64,000 bases of DNA from Prado023 sp963798745 (lineage in GTDB: Bacteria; Actinomycetota; Actinomycetes; S36-B12; CAIYMF01): positions 62,001 through 126,000 of the forward strand of contig CAWCUF010000009.1 of the NCBI GenBank assembly GCA_963798745.1, given 5' to 3'. The position numbers were made by a program, and so were the translations under genes. How positions within the stretch are numbered: the first letter of the stretch is position 1; each line of letters begins with the position of its first letter. The notes beneath the pieces are model-generated. The model made no database searches. It saw only the letters and a list, made by a program, of their open reading frames with translations, and had not been told where the DNA came from. Below are positions 42,462-51,363 of the stretch, one piece after another.

Positions 42462-42505
42462 GGATCAGGCGCGGATCAGCCGCGGATCAGGCGCGGATCA
42501 GGCGT
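42462..42505. repeat. 11-bp tandem repeat at the 3' end of the unknown gene
   Basis: Four units of GGATCAGGCGC (one substitution in unit 2, one in unit 4) in a row; the stop codon of the 503-aa gene (42498-42500, minus) lies in the last unit. The flanking 42281-42461 is G-rich without ORF. Confidence 0.85.
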
Positions 42506-44009
42506 TGCGCTCGAACATCCCGGCGACCGCCGCCAACCCGAGCACCGAGCGTGCGGCGTACTCCGAGCGCCACATCCCGCCGTGGCAGGACCCGTCGACG
42601 AACAGCTGCATCGGGTGGTCGATCGGCACGTCCGGGTTGGCGCTCGACTCCGGGTTGCGCAGGTCGTGGACCAGCAGCGCCGCCATGATCGCGTTCGAGG
42701 TGTCGGGTTCGAAGATCTCCAGTCCGAACCGGTCGGCGCCCGCGTACGCCGCCGCGAGACCCTTGTTCTTGACCACGGAACGGGTCCGGGTGCTCGGCGC
42801 CACGTTCAGCGACACGCGCACGCCGTCCTCCCGGGCGGCCATCGCGCGCCAGCGCTGCAGACGCTTGGCCAGCAGGTAGTTGGGACCCTGCTGGGCGACC
42901 AGGCAGTCGCAGATGCCGTACTCGACGCCATCGGGGGTGAAGATCGTCTCCGGGTAGTTCTGTTCGAACTGTCCGATGAGCCGCAACGGCGAGCGTGCGA
43001 AGCGCCACAGTCCCGCCGAGCGCCACCGCCGACGGGACTCCTCGACCGCCTCGATCGGTGCGGCGAACACGTCGGTCGGCGTGGCCAGCCACGCCAGCAT
43101 CACGTCGTGACCCGCCCCGACCAGGTCCATGCTGAGCGCGTCGATGGCCAGGGACACGCGCACGTGCAGCGGTCCATCGGCGTAGACGTAGTTGCCCAGC
43201 GTGAACGGCCCGCCGATGCTGGCCAGCCAGGTCCGGATCTCGGGGGTCTGGGTCAACAGGTCGGCTCCGGCCACGGCGGCCAACGCATCACCCTGCAGCT
43301 GGGTGCGATCCGGCATCCCGTTGGGGACCGGGATCCGCATCCGGCCGGCCCGGCCCTGCGCCTGGGCGATGACCCGACGCCAGAGGTCCGGACGGGGCAG
43401 GTCTACCGCCCAGACTGTGGCCTCCCAGTCCAGAAGGCATGCCGCGGGGCCCATCTCCGCACCGACGCCGAGCACGGCGAAGTTCACGCCGGTGAGGTCC
43501 AGCCACTCCGGGTGGGCCATCACCGCCTCCAGCGCGTGCGCGAAGCTCGGCTCCACCATCCCGGAAGCCACCCAGACGTCGAGCTGATGACGCAGATCGG
43601 CGCCGGCGAGCTGGCGGCCGTGGTAGGGGATCACCAGCTCGGTCACGGCACGCCCGGTGCCGACGACCTCGGCGGTGTCGAACCCCGGGTCCCGGTGCTC
43701 AGCCATCGCCGTGACCAGGTCGGTGGTCTTCCCGTCGCGGGTGAACGTGAACCGCTGATACAGGCTGGCCATCGCGTCGCGGCTCATCGCGACCGAGCCA
43801 CCGGGGGCCACCAGGCCGGACTCCACCAGCTCCCTGGCCGGGGGCAGGTAGCCCTTGCGCCAGTTCGAGATCCCCTCGATCCGGACGGCGAGCTCTGGGT
43901 CGGTGGCCCGCGCGGCATCGGCGAAGACGGCCCGCCCGGTGTTCATCGACGACTGGCGGCCGCCGTCGATCGGGAAGTCGATCCCACGCTGGGGGTTGAA
44001 CTCGGGCAC
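42498..44009 (-). CDS. Uncharacterised 503-aa protein with a Rossmann-like motif, downstream of glgA
   Basis: I do not recognise this family. A dinucleotide-type fold is suggested by NFAVLGVGAEMGPAACLL (G181-x-G183-x3-G187) with an acidic residue at the end of the next strand (VWAVDLP, Asp203). Other marked segments are YQRFTFTRDGKTTDLVT, GPFTLGNYVYADGPLHVRVSLAID, YGICDCLVAQQGPNYLLAKRLQRWR and the C-terminal GGMWRSEYAARS. No signal peptide or membrane segment. GTG 44009 starts 9 bp after the glgA stop, so it is co-transcribed with glgA. A dehydrogenase or reductase acting on a sugar or lipid is a guess only. Confidence 0.85.
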   Translation of the reverse strand: MPEFNPQRGIDFPIDGGRQSSMNTGRAVFADAARATDPELAVRIEGISNWRKGYLPPARELVESGLVAPGGSVAMSRDAMASLYQRFTFTRDGKTTDLVTAMAEHRDPGFDTAEVVGTGRAVTELVIPYHGRQLAGADLRHQLDVWVASGMVEPSFAHALEAVMAHPEWLDLTGVNFAVLGVGAEMGPAACLLDWEATVWAVDLPRPDLWRRVIAQAQGRAGRMRIPVPNGMPDRTQLQGDALAAVAGADLLTQTPEIRTWLASIGGPFTLGNYVYADGPLHVRVSLAIDALSMDLVGAGHDVMLAWLATPTDVFAAPIEAVEESRRRWRSAGLWRFARSPLRLIGQFEQNYPETIFTPDGVEYGICDCLVAQQGPNYLLAKRLQRWRAMAAREDGVRVSLNVAPSTRTRSVVKNKGLAAAYAGADRFGLEIFEPDTSNAIMAALLVHDLRNPESSANPDVPIDHPMQLFVDGSCHGGMWRSEYAARSVLGLAAVAGMFERNA

Positions 44010-44018
44010 CCGGGCGCC

Positions 44019-45188
44019 CTAGCCGCGCGCGTCGATGGTGCGCTGATACACGTCCACCGTGATCTTGGCGATCTTGTCCCAGCCGAACTGGTCGACCGCG
44101 CGCTCGCGGCCGGCCGCGCCCATCGCCGCAGCGCGGGCCGGATCGGACATCACCGAGGTCAGCGCCGCAGCGAGCCCGGACTCGAAGCCGGAGCCGTCGG
44201 CCTCGTCGTAGTGGACCAGGTGACCGGTCTCGCCCTCGACGACGACCTCCGGGATCCCGCCGACATCGCTGGCCACGACCGCCGTCCGGCAGGCCATCGC
44301 CTCGAGGTTGACGATCCCGAGCGGTTCGTAGACCGACGGGCAGGCGAACACGCCTGCGTGGGTCAGGGCCTGCACCAGGTGCGCACGGCTGAGGTGCTCA
44401 TTGACCCACACCATGTTCGCCGCGCCCTTGGACTCGCGCAGCGCAGCGACCCCAGTCTCGACCTCCGCGCCCAGCTCCGGGGTGTCCGGTGATGAGGCGA
44501 TGAACACCAGCGGGATGTCGGGGTCCATGAGTGCCGCGGCCTTGAGCAGGTGCGCGATGCCCTTCTGGCGGGTGATCCGCCCGACGAACAGCACATAGGG
44601 CCGGCTCGGGTCGATCCCGACCGACTCGATCAGGTCCGTGTTCGGGTCGGGCTGGTACAGCTCGGTGTCGATGCCGTTGTGCACGACCTCGACCTTCGCC
44701 GGGTCGACATCGGGATAGGAGTCGAGCACGTCGCCACGCATGCCGTGGCTGACCGCGATGATCTTGTCCGCACCCTCGTAGGCCGTCTTCTCGATCCACG
44801 ACGACAACCGGTATCCGCCGCCGAGCTGCTCGGCCTTCCAGGGTCGCTTGGGCTCCAGCGAGTGTGCCGAGATGACGTGCGGGACATCGAGGTAGAGCCC
44901 GCCGGCGTGTCCGGCGAAGTTCGCATACCAGGTGTGCGAGTGCAGCAGCTCCACGCCCTCGCTGGCTGCCACCATCGCCAAGGAGATCCCCATCGTCTGC
45001 AACGAGGCGTTCGCCCCGGCCAGCGTGTCGGGTACCTGGTGGGCGTTGGCGTCGTCGCGGGGTGCCCCCCAGCACTGCACATCGACATCGATGAGCTTGC
45101 GCAGTTCCCGCGCCAGGTACTCCACATGCACCCCTGCGCCGCCGTAGGCCTCCGGGGGCCATTCCCGTGTCAACAGTCCGATCCGCAT
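44019..45188 (-). CDS. glgA: Glycogen synthase (GT4 type, actinobacterial GlgA)
   Basis: 389-aa GT-B glycosyltransferase using ADP- or UDP-glucose to extend glycogen; in mycobacteria the homologous GlgM/Rv1212c makes maltose-1-phosphate for the GlgE route. N-terminus MRIGLLTREWPPEAYGGAGVH (start of KxGG-like loop), mid VLFVGRITRQKGIAHLL, and the donor-site E-x7-E motif in YEPLGIVNLEAMAC. ATG 45188 start; divergent from glgC across 111 bp, the common actinobacterial arrangement. Confidence 0.93.
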   Translation of the reverse strand: MRIGLLTREWPPEAYGGAGVHVEYLARELRKLIDVDVQCWGAPRDDANAHQVPDTLAGANASLQTMGISLAMVAASEGVELLHSHTWYANFAGHAGGLYLDVPHVISAHSLEPKRPWKAEQLGGGYRLSSWIEKTAYEGADKIIAVSHGMRGDVLDSYPDVDPAKVEVVHNGIDTELYQPDPNTDLIESVGIDPSRPYVLFVGRITRQKGIAHLLKAAALMDPDIPLVFIASSPDTPELGAEVETGVAALRESKGAANMVWVNEHLSRAHLVQALTHAGVFACPSVYEPLGIVNLEAMACRTAVVASDVGGIPEVVVEGETGHLVHYDEADGSGFESGLAAALTSVMSDPARAAAMGAAGRERAVDQFGWDKIAKITVDVYQRTIDARG

Positions 45189-45299
45189 GTCGGGAAGCCT
45201 AGGCCCGGCGCGAGCGTGTTGCGCGCTCGCTGGGCGCTGGAGCAGCTGGCCGCTTCGCTCCGGCGCGCCTGAACCCGGGGCGATGGCTACCGTGGAGGC

Positions 45300-46520
45300 A
45301 TGCCGAACAATCCTCGCGTCCTTGGAATCGTCCTCGCAGGTGGAGCAGGCAAGCGGCTGATGCCGCTGACCGCCGATCGGGCCAAGCCCGCCGTCCCATT
45401 CGGGGGCAGCTACCGGTTGATCGACTTCGTGCTGAGCAACCTGGTCAACGCCGGCTACCACCGCATCGCGGTGCTGACCCAGTACAAATCACATTCCCTG
45501 GACCGGCACATCACCCAGACCTGGCGGATGTCTAGCATCCAGGGCAACTACGTCACCGCCGTGCCCGCCCAGCAGCGCCTCGGCCCGCGCTGGTACACCG
45601 GGTCAGCGGATGCGATCTACCAGAGCCTGAACCTGATCGAGGACGACGACCCGGACTACCTGATGGTCTTCGGCGCGGACAACATCTATCGGATGGACCC
45701 GCGCCAGATGCTCGAGCAGCACATCGACACCGGCGCCGCGGTGACCGTGGCGGGCATCCGCAAGCCGCGCGCCGAGGCCACCGAGTTCGGTGTCATCGAG
45801 CAGGACGAGAACTCGACGAAGATCATGGCGTTCCACGAGAAGGTGCCCGACCCGCCGGCGATCCCCGGCTCCCCGGACGAGTCGTTCATCTCCATGGGCA
45901 ACTACCTGTTCACCCGGGACTGGCTGGTCGACACGCTGCGCTCGGACGCGGCCGACGACAACTCCGTGCACGACATGGGCGGCAACATCATCCCGGCCCT
46001 CACCTCGCAGGGTCTGGCCCATGTCTACGACTTCGGGACCAACCTGATCCCAGGCGAGACCGAACGCGACAAGGCCTACTGGATGGACGTCGGCTCGATC
46101 GACGCCTACCACGAGGCGCACATGGATCTGGTCAGCGTGCACCCGATCTTCAACCTGTACAACAAGCAGTGGCCGATCATCAACTCCTCGCTGGGCTCAC
46201 CGCCGCCGGCGAAGTTCGTCGAAGGGGGCAACGCCCACGAGTCCATCATCGGGCCGGGCGTGGTGATCGCCGGCGGGCATGTCCGCTCCTCGGTGCTCTC
46301 CCAGGACGTGCGGGTGGCGCAGGGCGCCTATCTCGAGGGTGCGGTGCTGCTGCCCGGTGTGCGGATCGGTCGTGGCGCGGTGGTGCGCAACACGATCCTG
46401 GACAAGAACGTGGTGGTCCCCGACGGCGCCCAGGTTGGTGTGCACCTGGAGAACGACCGCGAGCGGTTCACCGTCTCCGAGGGCGGGATCGTGGCGGTGG
46501 GCAAGGGCGTCACCATCTGA
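45300..46520 (+). CDS. glgC: Glucose-1-phosphate adenylyltransferase
   Basis: 406-aa ADP-glucose pyrophosphorylase, committing step of glycogen synthesis. N-terminal nucleotidyltransferase motif VLAGGAGKRLMPLTADRAKPAVPFGG (reported as GGAGKRLMPLT and RAKPAVPFGG), catalytic FGADNIYRMD, substrate motif EFGVIE and the C-terminal left-handed beta-helix (SSVLSQDVRVAQGAYLEGAVLLPGV region). Length is standard. ATG 45300 has weak upstream GGAGG nearby (CGTGGAGGC). Divergent with glgA. Confidence 0.95.
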   Translation: MPNNPRVLGIVLAGGAGKRLMPLTADRAKPAVPFGGSYRLIDFVLSNLVNAGYHRIAVLTQYKSHSLDRHITQTWRMSSIQGNYVTAVPAQQRLGPRWYTGSADAIYQSLNLIEDDDPDYLMVFGADNIYRMDPRQMLEQHIDTGAAVTVAGIRKPRAEATEFGVIEQDENSTKIMAFHEKVPDPPAIPGSPDESFISMGNYLFTRDWLVDTLRSDAADDNSVHDMGGNIIPALTSQGLAHVYDFGTNLIPGETERDKAYWMDVGSIDAYHEAHMDLVSVHPIFNLYNKQWPIINSSLGSPPPAKFVEGGNAHESIIGPGVVIAGGHVRSSVLSQDVRVAQGAYLEGAVLLPGVRIGRGAVVRNTILDKNVVVPDGAQVGVHLENDRERFTVSEGGIVAVGKGVTI

Positions 46521-46558
46521 ACCATCGCGCGCCCGCGGCCCGACCCACTTCCCAGGAC

Positions 46559-46750
46559 CTACTTCCTGAAGGCCTTGCACTTGTCACCCAGATGCGCTGC
46601 GGCGTCCTCGCGGGCCTTCTTGCGCGAACGTCGACCCGGACCCGTCCAGCCACAGTCGCAGCGGGCCTGGGTGAAGTTCTTCTTCTCGACCAGGTGCAGC
46701 GGGCTGTCGTGCCGGCCGATGTCAGCCACGCTGTGGTCCTTCTTGCCCAT
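46559..46750 (-). CDS. Small conserved CxCGWxG protein
   Basis: 63-aa basic protein with CDCGWTGPGRRSRKKAREDAAAH and a single later Cys (DKC); the Cys/His set could bind zinc. Small proteins with this CxCGW-GRRSRxKA core occur in other actinomycetes and are unnamed. ATG 46750 has AGGAGG upstream on the minus strand (GAGGAGGCCCG), a strong ribosome site, supporting real translation. Convergent with glgC. Confidence 0.7.
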   Translation of the reverse strand: MGKKDHSVADIGRHDSPLHLVEKKNFTQARCDCGWTGPGRRSRKKAREDAAAHLGDKCKAFRK

Positions 46751-46809
46751 CGGGCCTCCTCGCTCGATCGAACCCTACGGCCCGAACTCCTGCGGGCTAG
46801 GCTTGGCCC

Positions 46810-47013
46810 ATGTCAACCAGCACCTGGACTGTCACCGGAATGACCTGCGAGCACTGCGTGAAGGCCGTCACCGAGGAGGTGTCGGCGATCGACGGCGTCA
46901 CCTCCGTGGACGTGGACCTGGCTACCGGGCGTGTCACCGTCACAGCGGCTCATGACCCGAGCCGCGAGACGGTCGCCGCTGCCGTGGACGAGGCCGGCTA
47001 CGCCCTGGCCTGA
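46810..47013 (+). CDS. copZ: Copper chaperone / heavy-metal-associated (HMA) domain protein
   Basis: 67-aa HMA-domain protein with the metal loop GMTCEHC at residues 10-16 and the usual beta-alpha-beta-beta-alpha-beta pattern ending AVDEAGYALA. It carries Cu(I) to a P-type ATPase or a repressor; neither is in the window. It is 2 bp upstream of the HMG-CoA-lyase-like gene and probably co-transcribed, an odd pairing. Confidence 0.9.
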   Translation: MSTSTWTVTGMTCEHCVKAVTEEVSAIDGVTSVDVDLATGRVTVTAAHDPSRETVAAAVDEAGYALA

Positions 47014-47015
47014 TC

Positions 47016-47918
47016 GTGAGCGCCATCGAGGTCGTCGAGGTCAGCGCGCGTGATGGGCTGCAGAACGATCCTGCCCGGCTGAGCACCGCGCAGAAGGTCG
47101 AGCTGATCCAGCGGTGCGCCGCTGCTGGCCTGCGCCGTGCGGAGATCGCCTCGTTCGTGAACCCCCGGCTCGTGCCGCAGATGGCCGATGCCGAGGCCGT
47201 GGTCGCCGGAGTGCATGCGACTGTGCCCGGACCTGCCTCGTGGATCGGGCTGGTACTGAACACGCGCGGGTTCCAGCGGGCGGTCGCGACCGGGGTCGAC
47301 GAGGTCAACTGCGTCGTATCGGTCACCGACGAGTTCTCGCGCGCCAACCAGGGCATGTCCAGCGCGCAGACGATCGCAGTGGTCGCCGAGGTGGTGCCCT
47401 TGGCACTGGCCGCGGGGATCCGGCCCACGGTCACCCTGTCGGTGGCCTTCGGCTGCCCGTTCGCCGGGGAGGTGGCCCTGGACGACCTGCGCCGGGTGGT
47501 ACAGGCGGTGGCCGGCACCGGCGTCACGGAGGTCGCCATCGCCGACACGATCGGCGTCGCGGTGCCCCGTCATGTCGTCGAACGGGTCGCAGCGACCCGG
47601 GCACTGATCGGCGACCTGCCGCTGCGCGCGCACTTCCACAACACCCGCAACACCGGCTACGCCAACGCCCTGGCCGCTGCGGATGCCGGGGTGGACGTGC
47701 TCGATGCCAGCCTCGGCGGCATCGGCGGCTGCCCGTTCGCGCCCAGGGCCACCGGCAACATCGCCACCGAGGATCTCGTCTTCGCCCTGCACCGCAGCGG
47801 CTTCGCGACCGGGGTGGACCTCGACGCCGCCGTCGCGGCCAGCGAGTGGCTGGCCGGGCAACTGGACCGCGAACTGCCCGCCTACCTGCCCAAGGCGCGG
47901 CCCTTCCCGGCTGCCTGA
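47016..47918 (+). CDS. Hydroxymethylglutaryl-CoA lyase family protein
   Basis: 300-aa TIM-barrel lyase of the HMGL/DRE-TIM group. Motifs: VEVSARDGLQND (catalytic Arg-Asp, metal), VNPRLVPQMAD, LSVAFGCPF, HFHNTRNTGYANALAA (metal-binding His pair) and GGIGGCPFAPRATGNIATED, which carries the mobile-loop Cys of HMG-CoA lyases. Cleaves HMG-CoA to acetoacetate and acetyl-CoA in leucine breakdown; the leucine-degradation partners (MCC, IVD) are not here. GTG 47016. Confidence 0.9.
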   Translation: MSAIEVVEVSARDGLQNDPARLSTAQKVELIQRCAAAGLRRAEIASFVNPRLVPQMADAEAVVAGVHATVPGPASWIGLVLNTRGFQRAVATGVDEVNCVVSVTDEFSRANQGMSSAQTIAVVAEVVPLALAAGIRPTVTLSVAFGCPFAGEVALDDLRRVVQAVAGTGVTEVAIADTIGVAVPRHVVERVAATRALIGDLPLRAHFHNTRNTGYANALAAADAGVDVLDASLGGIGGCPFAPRATGNIATEDLVFALHRSGFATGVDLDAAVAASEWLAGQLDRELPAYLPKARPFPAA

Positions 47919-48037
47919 CCCGGGTGCCCTGATGGGGCAGCCACTGATCGGTGCCACGGATCTGCGACCGCTCATCGGCGAACGTGTCCGAAGTCACAGA
48001 GCTCGACCGTGCTCGTGACGTGAACCGCACAGCCGGT

Positions 48038-48055
48038 GTTCACCCCACGTTCATC
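48038..48055 (+). promoter_or_regulatory. PHO box upstream of pstS
   Basis: GTTCACC at 48038 and GTTCATC at 48049 are 11 bp apart on the coding strand, 80-96 bp before the pstS start. This is the direct-repeat unit bound by PhoP in Streptomyces, so the pst operon should be induced on phosphate starvation. Inference from the motif alone. Confidence 0.75.
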
Positions 48056-48133
48056 GCGACAGCGCCAGCCATTCCCACAGCAGCCCTAGCGTCCGTGCTG
48101 TCCGACAGACCTACGAACACAGGAGCAACCACG

Positions 48134-49219
48134 GTGAAGAACCGTCTCGTCGCGGGGGCCGCCATCTCGGCCGCGCTCGCGCTCACCCTCGCCGGCTGCA
48201 GCGACTCCGGCACCACCGACAGCGGCGCGTCCGGCGACGCGGGTTCGGGCCTCTCCGGCAGCATCAAGGCCTCGGGCTCCTCGGCCCAGAAGAACGCGAT
48301 GGCCGAGTGGATCAACGCCTTCCAGACCAAGAACGAGGGCGTCACGATCGACTACCAGGCCAACGGGTCCGGCGCCGGCATCCAGGACTTCATCAACAAC
48401 CAGACCTCCTTCGGCGGCTCCGACGCCGCCATCTCGGGCGAGGACAAGACCGCAGCCGATGCCCGGTGCGCCGGCGGCGAGGCGATCAACATCCCGATGG
48501 TCGGCGGCGCGATCGCCCTGGCCTACAACCTCGAGGGCGTCGACAGCCTGACGTTGACCCCCGAGGTCATCGCGGGGATCTTCGACAGCTCGATCACCAA
48601 CTGGAACGACCCGAAGATCGCCGCCGTCAACGCGGGCGTGACACTGCCCGACGCCGCCATCGCCCAGTTCCACCGCAGCGATGAGTCCGGCACCACCGCC
48701 AACTTCAATAGCTACCTGGCGGCCACCGCGCCCGACCTGTGGACCTACGAGGCCGGCAAGCAGTGGAACGCTCCCGGGGGCCAGGGCTCGAAGGGCAGCG
48801 ACGGCGTCGCCTCATCGCTGACCTCGACGCCGAACTCCATCGGCTACGTCGAGCTCTCCTTCGTCCTCGACGGCAGCCTCAAGGCAGCCATGGTCGACAA
48901 CGGCGGCGGAGCGGTCGAGGCCACGTCGGCCAACGCGGCCACGGCGATCGAGAAGGCCCAGGTCGTCGGCCAGGGCAATGACCTGGCCCTCCAGCTCGAC
49001 CCGACCATCGCTGAGGCCGGTGCCTACCCGATCGTCCTGGTGACCTACGAGATCACCTGCTCGAAGGGACTTCCGGCCGCCGACCTGGCAGTGGTCAAGC
49101 CCTTCCTGCAGTACACGGCCAGCACCGAGGGCCAGGGCATCCTCGAGGGGATCGGCTACGTCCCGATCACCGGCGAGCTGCTCTCCAAGGTCGAGGCCTC
49201 CGTCGAGGCCCTGGCCTGA
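48134..49219 (+). CDS. pstS: Phosphate-binding lipoprotein of the Pst ABC transporter
   Basis: 361-aa extracytoplasmic phosphate receptor, lipobox LTLAGC after the signal peptide, Ser/Gly spacer, then the PstS fold: ASGSSAQKNAMAEWIN, YQANGSGAGIQDF, FGGSDAAISGED and VLVTYEITCSKG, with phosphate-contact residues in RSDESGTTANF. GTG 48134 with AGGAG eight bases before. First gene of pstSCAB with a PHO box upstream. Confidence 0.95.
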   Translation: MKNRLVAGAAISAALALTLAGCSDSGTTDSGASGDAGSGLSGSIKASGSSAQKNAMAEWINAFQTKNEGVTIDYQANGSGAGIQDFINNQTSFGGSDAAISGEDKTAADARCAGGEAINIPMVGGAIALAYNLEGVDSLTLTPEVIAGIFDSSITNWNDPKIAAVNAGVTLPDAAIAQFHRSDESGTTANFNSYLAATAPDLWTYEAGKQWNAPGGQGSKGSDGVASSLTSTPNSIGYVELSFVLDGSLKAAMVDNGGGAVEATSANAATAIEKAQVVGQGNDLALQLDPTIAEAGAYPIVLVTYEITCSKGLPAADLAVVKPFLQYTASTEGQGILEGIGYVPITGELLSKVEASVEALA

Positions 49220-49323
49220 CGAACACCTGGTGAACCGGTTCTGGGGCGCGGACCGCCCGCGCCCGTGCCCCAGAACCGCATCCCCTAGCCTGAACACCAT
49301 CCCAGACATGAGACGAGACCAGG

Positions 49324-50295
49324 ATGGCTGACGCGACGACCAGCAGCGGGGCCTCGCCCATCAGCGGCGCGAGCGTGCGCCGGGGCGACCGGGTCTTCGG
49401 CGGTCTGTCGAAGTACGCCGGGATCGCCGTCCTGGTCATCATGGCCGCGATCGCCGTGTTCCTGGTGTGGAAGTCCGTCCCGTCACTGACGACCAACACC
49501 GCCAACTTCTTCACCGAGCAGTCGTGGAACCCCGACGGCGACCCGGCTGTGTTCGGCATCGCGGCGCTGGCCTTCGGGACGCTGGTCTCGGCAACGATCG
49601 CCATGATCCTCGCGGTGCCCGTCGGGATCGGGATCGCCCTGTTCATCGTCCTGTACGCCCCGAGGCGGCTGGCTGCCACCCTGGCCTTCATCACCGACCT
49701 GCTCGCGGCCGTGCCCTCGATCATCTTCGGCCTCTGGGGACTGCAGGTCCTGATCTCGGGCAGCGAGGGCGTCCAGCGCTGGATGAGCGACTACCTCGGC
49801 TGGACGATCATCTTCAACAACACCCTGGACCTGTACGGCAAGAGCATCTTCATCGCCTCACTCGTGCTGGCCATCATGATCCTGCCCACGGTGGCCGCCG
49901 TCAGTCGCGAGGTGATCCTCCAGGTGCCCTCCGGGCACAAGGAGGCCGCGCTGGCGTTGGGAGCCACGCGCTGGGAGATGGTGCGGATGGCGGTCTTCCC
50001 GTTCGCCAAGCCGGGCATGATCTCCGCGGCGATGCTCGGGTTGGGTCGCGCTCTCGGTGAGACGATCGCCGTGGCGCTGATCCTCTCGGCGGCCTTCACG
50101 ATCAACGTCCATCTCACCGAGCCCGGCGGCAACACGTTCGCCGCGAACATCGCGCTGAAGTGGAACGAGGCCGGCAGCAACGGCCTGTCGGCCCTCATCG
50201 CCAGCGGCCTGGTGCTGTTCTTCCTCACCCTGACCGTCAACATGATCGCCCGGTGGATAATCGCCCGGCGCGCGGACTTCTCGGGGGCGAACTGA
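49324..50295 (+). CDS. pstC: Phosphate ABC transporter permease PstC
   Basis: 323-aa inner permease with six membrane segments and the BPD coupling motif EAALALGATRWEMVRMAVFP. The N-terminus is Ser/Thr-rich and hydrophilic (about 20 residues). It lies 104 bp after pstS, the usual gap at which excess pstS message is retained, and 1 bp before pstA. Confidence 0.95.
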   Translation: MADATTSSGASPISGASVRRGDRVFGGLSKYAGIAVLVIMAAIAVFLVWKSVPSLTTNTANFFTEQSWNPDGDPAVFGIAALAFGTLVSATIAMILAVPVGIGIALFIVLYAPRRLAATLAFITDLLAAVPSIIFGLWGLQVLISGSEGVQRWMSDYLGWTIIFNNTLDLYGKSIFIASLVLAIMILPTVAAVSREVILQVPSGHKEAALALGATRWEMVRMAVFPFAKPGMISAAMLGLGRALGETIAVALILSAAFTINVHLTEPGGNTFAANIALKWNEAGSNGLSALIASGLVLFFLTLTVNMIARWIIARRADFSGAN

Positions 50296-50296
50296 C

Positions 50297-51352
50297 ATGA
50301 CGACCTCGCTGGACACCCGTCCCTCGACCTACGACTCGCTCAAGGGCGGCACGCTGCCCCGATGGGCCGCCGGGCTCGTGGGCGTAACCGCCGTGGGTGC
50401 TGCCGTGGCCCTGAACGCCACGACCGGCCTGGCGGGATGGTTCGGCACGACGGTCGTCGGCGCGCTGGTCTTCGTGATCGTGCAGAGCATCTGGAGCTTC
50501 GCGGTCGAGGGCAGGCGTCATGCGGTCGACCGCCTGGCCACCACGGCCGTCTACTCCACCTTCGTGATCGCCATCGTCCCGCTGGTCTCCGTGCTGTTCA
50601 CGGTGCTGGTCAAGGGCCTGACGGTGATGAGCTGGGACTTCCTGACCCTGTCCATGCGCAACGTCAGCCCGCGCAGTCCAGGCGGTGGCGCCGGTCATGC
50701 GATCGTCGGGACCCTCGAGCAGGTCGCGATCGCTGCAGCGTTCGCGATCCCGGTCGGCATCCTCGCCGCGATCTTCCTCGTGGAGTACGGGCGGGGCCGG
50801 CTGGCGAGGTCCATCTCGTTCTTCGTCGACGTGATGACCGGCATCCCCTCAATCGTCGCCGGCCTGTTCATCTTCACCGCCTTGGTGCTGGGCCTGGGGC
50901 TGGAGCGCTCGGGATTCGCCGCTGCCCTGGCCCTGGCCATCCTGATGCTGCCGGTGATCATCCGGACCACGGAGGAGATGCTGCGGATCGTCCCCAACGA
51001 CCTGCGCGAGGCCTCCTACGCGCTGGGGGTGCCCAAGTGGCGGACCGTGCTCAAGGTCGTGCTGCCCACGTCGCTGGCCGGGATCGTGACCGGCGCCATG
51101 CTTGCTGTCGCGCGCGTGGCCGGGGAGACCGCCCCCCTGCTGCTGACGACGTTCCTGACCCAGAGCTACAACAACAACCCGTTCTCCGGGCCGCAGGCCG
51201 CACTGCCCACGTTCATCTGGGACCAGATCACCAGCGGCACGCCAGCATCGGTCGACCGGGCCTGGGCCGGGGCGTTGGTCCTGATCACCCTGATCATGTT
51301 CTTCTACATCGTCGCGAAGCTCCTTGCCAACCGCTTCGCACCGAAGGGATGA
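50297..51352 (+). CDS. pstA: Phosphate ABC transporter permease PstA
   Basis: 351-aa permease partner of PstC, longer than E. coli PstA (296) through an N-terminal extra pair of membrane segments (WAAGLVGVTAVGAAVALNA and GTTVVGALVFVIVQSIW). Coupling motif EASYALGVPKWRTVLKVVLP. ATG 50297 follows the pstC stop by one base. Confidence 0.95.
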   Translation: MTTSLDTRPSTYDSLKGGTLPRWAAGLVGVTAVGAAVALNATTGLAGWFGTTVVGALVFVIVQSIWSFAVEGRRHAVDRLATTAVYSTFVIAIVPLVSVLFTVLVKGLTVMSWDFLTLSMRNVSPRSPGGGAGHAIVGTLEQVAIAAAFAIPVGILAAIFLVEYGRGRLARSISFFVDVMTGIPSIVAGLFIFTALVLGLGLERSGFAAALALAILMLPVIIRTTEEMLRIVPNDLREASYALGVPKWRTVLKVVLPTSLAGIVTGAMLAVARVAGETAPLLLTTFLTQSYNNNPFSGPQAALPTFIWDQITSGTPASVDRAWAGALVLITLIMFFYIVAKLLANRFAPKG

Positions 51353-51363
51353 GGCCACCGCCC

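Noticed and set aside
37367..42688. 1773-codon plus-strand ORF
   Set aside because: It is the antisense shadow of AIM24, pit, DUF445 and M20 genes, all of which have clear family motifs on the minus strand.
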